Positions 61,740-64,000 of a stretch of DNA of 64,000 nucleotides are shown here, one piece after another. Each line of letters starts with the position of its first letter. The stretch's first letter is position 1. Under the pieces are notes generated by a model. That model was given only the letters and a program-made list of their open reading frames with translations, was not told the DNA's origin and did no database searches. Made by a program: the position numbers and the translations under genes. Source of the DNA: a virus; IMG/VR virus record IMGVR_UViG_3300025141_000029, positions 62,001 to 126,000 of that record. One strand, written 5' to 3'.

Positions 61740-62592
61740 ATAGATTTATTATTTGTTTAGCCCAATTCAGACGTGTAAACTGTTGTACTGTTTTACATCC
61801 ATATTCTGCAATTTTTTGTGTTTCTTGAGGATTTTGTAGATAATATTCTATTTTTTGATTTAAATCATTAATATTTTTAAAAATAATTAAATCTTTTCCA
61901 TCTATAAAATATTTCTCTCTATTATACCAATCATCTGAAATTAAAAATCCTTTTGTAGCTAATACCTTATAAACTCTATCGGATGCGCCGGATGCGGTAC
62001 AAAGATTTAAATTGATTTTACTTTTTGAAACCTCAAGTGCGTGCTTTCTACTATATGCATCAGAAATTATGTTAACCGGCTTATTGATTTGATTAATTAT
62101 TTGTGCGCGGTCGCCATATATATTGCCAATAAAACTGATATCATATTGTTTTTTGATATTGTGAGGCTTATCTATGTCAGAATCGTATCCTTCAAAAACA
62201 TGAAATGAGTTCTTGTTTATTTTCAAAGCTTCTTTGAGTACATTTTCTTTATCACAACAAAAATAATCTACTGCAGTAGTTTTTTCTCTAATCTCTTGAT
62301 TATAAGTAATTAAAGGATCCATAAACCACATGCATGTTTTGGTAAGTTTATTTATTTCTCTGAACGTTTGTAACGCTATAACATTACATTTACTATAAAT
62401 TACTAAATCAAAATTTCTATTTCTAATAGTAGAAACCAAATCTTTGTCTCTGCCCTCATTTCCCATCAAAGCAGCTTTTTGTCTGTAGTTGTAGCCAGAA
62501 ACTTCATGGCCTAATTTTTTAAGAGATAGAATTTGTGATACGTTAGTTGATTTACCTTCGCGGTCGAAGACGCCAATAAATAAAATTTTCAT
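61723..62592 (-). CDS. CgeB-like glycosyltransferase (GT-B fold)
   Basis: A 289-residue protein. The N-terminal half has an ILFIGVFDREGKSTNVSQIL Rossmann start and FDLVIYSKCNVIALQTF; the C-terminal half has KKQYDISFIGNIYGDRAQII and KINLNLCTASGASDRVYKVL followed by ATKGFLISDDW, the donor-binding region of CgeB/GT1-type glycosyltransferases. It probably transfers a sugar made by the adjacent pathway. Not truncated, although shorter than many GT-B enzymes. It overlaps the GT9-like gene by 17 bases. Confidence 0.75.
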   Translation of the reverse strand: MKILFIGVFDREGKSTNVSQILSLKKLGHEVSGYNYRQKAALMGNEGRDKDLVSTIRNRNFDLVIYSKCNVIALQTFREINKLTKTCMWFMDPLITYNQEIREKTTAVDYFCCDKENVLKEALKINKNSFHVFEGYDSDIDKPHNIKKQYDISFIGNIYGDRAQIINQINKPVNIISDAYSRKHALEVSKSKINLNLCTASGASDRVYKVLATKGFLISDDWYNREKYFIDGKDLIIFKNINDLNQKIEYYLQNPQETQKIAEYGCKTVQQFTRLNWAKQIINLYDEIK

Positions 62593-62597
62593 TTATT

Positions 62598-63797
62598 TTA
62601 CTCTTCTTTTCTGTATGAAAGCATAAATTTAGTCATCAAATTTTCTAATTTAACCCAATCTTCTTCTGTTATTAAATGATTATTACCAATATAAAATCCC
62701 TTAAAATGTAAATCATCTACTTTTGGATAATTTTCCAAATCAAGATTCAAGTATCGTAAGAATGGCTGTCTCAATAAATTTCCGCTACATAGTGGTCTAG
62801 TTTCTATTCCATTGGTTGCAAGATATTGTTCTAGTTTATTTTTTAACTCCACTGATTCACAAAGAAACGGAAGTATAAAACTTGAATTACCCTCTATTTT
62901 AAAGCTAGTATCAAATTCTGTATAATTCAGCAACTTTATAAATCGATCAAGATTCTTTTTACGTTCTATTATACTACTGTCTAGATTCTTTAGTTGTGAC
63001 AGTCCTAGCACAGCATTTATTTCCATATTTCTAAAGTTATAGCCATCTGTTATAAAAAGGAATTGTGGGTGTACATCAGGATATTTTTCTATAATAGGTT
63101 GCTGAGCTTCTTTGCTCATTTCTCTTGCTAGCCCATGTGAACGTTTGGCTCTCATTAATTCATATAGTTCAGTATTGTTGGTTGATACAAATCCACCTTC
63201 TACTGTTGTCATATGATGACCAAAATAAAAACTAAACGTACCGCCTTCGCCAAATACACCTGCTTTTTTTTCATTTATCTCAACGCCATGTGATTCACAT
63301 ACATCTTCTGCTATAAGTGCATCAGGAAACAATTCTTTGTAATGATCTACATCGGCAGCGATTCCAAATAAATGTGTAATCCATATTAATTTAATATCCG
63401 GATGTTGTTGTTTTATTTGGCTCAAATGTTCTTTATCAAAACTAAAATCATAAGAATTAATATCACAAAATATAGGTTCTAACCCCAATTGAATTACAGG
63501 GCCAATATTGGTAACCCATGTCATGGAAGGTACCAGAACTTTATCGCCAGATTTAAGATTATATAGATCTTTTATAGCAGCCAACAATAAATAATTAGCA
63601 GTGCTGCCAGATGAAACAAATAAGGAATGTTTGCTGCCCAGCCAATTACTCCATTTGGCTTCAAATTCTCGAACTTTTACGCCATTAGTAAATCTATTAG
63701 TCGACTTTATAAAGTCTATCATGGCATCTTTATCAACATCTGTTATTATATTTTTCATTAAAGGCCAAAAGTGTTTCATTAATACCGCTTTTTTCAT
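62598..63797 (-). CDS. ColD-like PLP-dependent sugar 3-dehydratase (DegT/AHBA_syn fold)
   Basis: A 399-residue fold-type I PLP enzyme of the DegT family: SSGSTANYLLLAA at about residues 62-74, DALIAEDVCESHG near 159-171, and YFGHHMTTVEGGFVST near 191-206. Where sugar aminotransferases have the Schiff-base lysine, this protein has histidine (His194), as in GDP-4-keto-6-deoxymannose 3-dehydratase (ColD). No iron-sulfur cysteine set as in the E1 (RfbH/AscC) enzymes is visible. With GDP-mannose dehydratase next to it (ATGA overlap), the likely reaction is removal of the 3-hydroxyl from GDP-4-keto-6-deoxymannose, the dideoxysugar step towards colitose. ColC was not found in the window. Confidence 0.85.
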   Translation of the reverse strand: MKKAVLMKHFWPLMKNIITDVDKDAMIDFIKSTNRFTNGVKVREFEAKWSNWLGSKHSLFVSSGSTANYLLLAAIKDLYNLKSGDKVLVPSMTWVTNIGPVIQLGLEPIFCDINSYDFSFDKEHLSQIKQQHPDIKLIWITHLFGIAADVDHYKELFPDALIAEDVCESHGVEINEKKAGVFGEGGTFSFYFGHHMTTVEGGFVSTNNTELYELMRAKRSHGLAREMSKEAQQPIIEKYPDVHPQFLFITDGYNFRNMEINAVLGLSQLKNLDSSIIERKKNLDRFIKLLNYTEFDTSFKIEGNSSFILPFLCESVELKNKLEQYLATNGIETRPLCSGNLLRQPFLRYLNLDLENYPKVDDLHFKGFYIGNNHLITEEDWVKLENLMTKFMLSYRKEE

Positions 63798-64000
63798 CGT
63801 AACTCTTCCTTTTCACCAAATCTTTTTATATATTCGTAGTCCTCTTTATACATCATTTCTGCTAATTGTTTGAATTTAATTTTTGGCTCCCACCCCAACA
63901 CACTTTTCGCTTTTGAATTATCGCCTAACAAGACTGGGACCTCATGTGGTCTGAAAAGACGAGGATCTATTTCAACGTGCTTGTCTATATGAAGTCCCGC
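63794..64000 (-). CDS. gmd: GDP-mannose 4,6-dehydratase, C-terminal 68 residues (partial)
   Basis: The stop TGA at 63794-63796 overlaps the ATG of the ColD-like gene (ATGA). The upstream part is beyond the right edge. The visible end contains VEIDPRLFRPHEVPVLLGDN, then SKAKSVLGWEPKIKFKQLAE, the characteristic C-terminal substrate-binding region of GDP-mannose 4,6-dehydratase. The enzyme makes GDP-4-keto-6-deoxymannose from GDP-mannose and is the expected first step before the ColD-like enzyme. Confidence 0.9.
   Translation of the reverse strand, partial: AGLHIDKHVEIDPRLFRPHEVPVLLGDNSKAKSVLGWEPKIKFKQLAEMMYKEDYEYIKRFGEKEELR

Noticed and set aside
1-64000. Possible CRISPR array, insertion sequence or integrase site
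   Set aside because: No regularly spaced direct repeats, transposase, integrase or tRNA-end duplication was seen.

Overview
This window looks like part of the genome of a large T4-like contractile-tailed phage (Caudoviricetes, myovirus morphology). It carries a T4-type virion core: major capsid protein gp23, prohead protease gp21, portal gp20, large terminase gp17, baseplate wedge gp6 and gp25, and a gp55-like late sigma factor. Every gene I accept lies on the minus strand, so transcription runs from 64000 towards 1. Genes are tightly packed, often with ATGA or TAATG overlaps. Base composition is AT-rich (mostly 30-40% G+C by eye), broken by short GC-rich islands. The host cannot be named. 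A heptosyltransferase-like enzyme, a ColD-like sugar enzyme and a secreted lysis-type protein suggest a Gram-negative host, probably aquatic.

Layout in transcription order. 64000-60088 is a nucleotide-sugar and glycosyltransferase module: GDP-mannose 4,6-dehydratase C-terminus, a ColD-like PLP dehydratase whose Schiff-base lysine is replaced by histidine, a CgeB-like and a GT9-like glycosyltransferase, and a short UDP-glucose/GDP-mannose dehydrogenase. 60086-58225 holds small genes and the late sigma factor. 58202-20705 is a long tail/baseplate block: a gp5-like hub fused to a probable enzymatic domain, an amidase, a spike-like protein, gp25, gp6, and five very large structural proteins (2764, 2883, 1296, 1053 and 908 aa). 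20692-13899 is a replication/recombination and accessory block: RuvC-like nuclease, DnaG-type primase, a phage tmRNA, four small proteins sharing one N-terminal signal, a fatty-acid-hydroxylase-like enzyme, and a single-chain fusion of gp47 (Mre11/SbcD) with gp46 (Rad50/SbcC). 13859-11277 carries candidate lysis-type membrane proteins and a fibre-like protein. 11289-1 is the packaging and head block: gp17, gp20, gp21, internal head proteins, ribosomal protein bS21, a scaffold-like protein and gp23.

The most interesting pattern is a possible capsid-cargo system. Five small proteins, one beside the protease gene and four in a row just downstream of the tmRNA, begin with the same signal, MKITKxxLxxIIxEE or a close variant. 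This signal contains an (I/L)-x-E site of the kind cut by T4-type gp21. The capsid protein itself has a similar site (LLKE before ASS). Separately, three head-cluster proteins, one with a ParB-like fold, end in a related [RK]WK-x-L C-terminal motif. Together these suggest two addressing tags for loading proteins into the prohead, like T4 internal proteins but with more and unrelated payloads. The phage also seems to manipulate translation, with a tmRNA (tag ANDNVDFEYALAA) and its own bS21.

No tRNA genes, insertion sequences, CRISPR arrays or attachment sites were recognised. Tail sheath (gp18) and tube (gp19) genes were not recognised and may lie outside the window. No intergenic stretch exceeds 300 bases. 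The longest, between 18912 and 19239, is occupied by the tmRNA.
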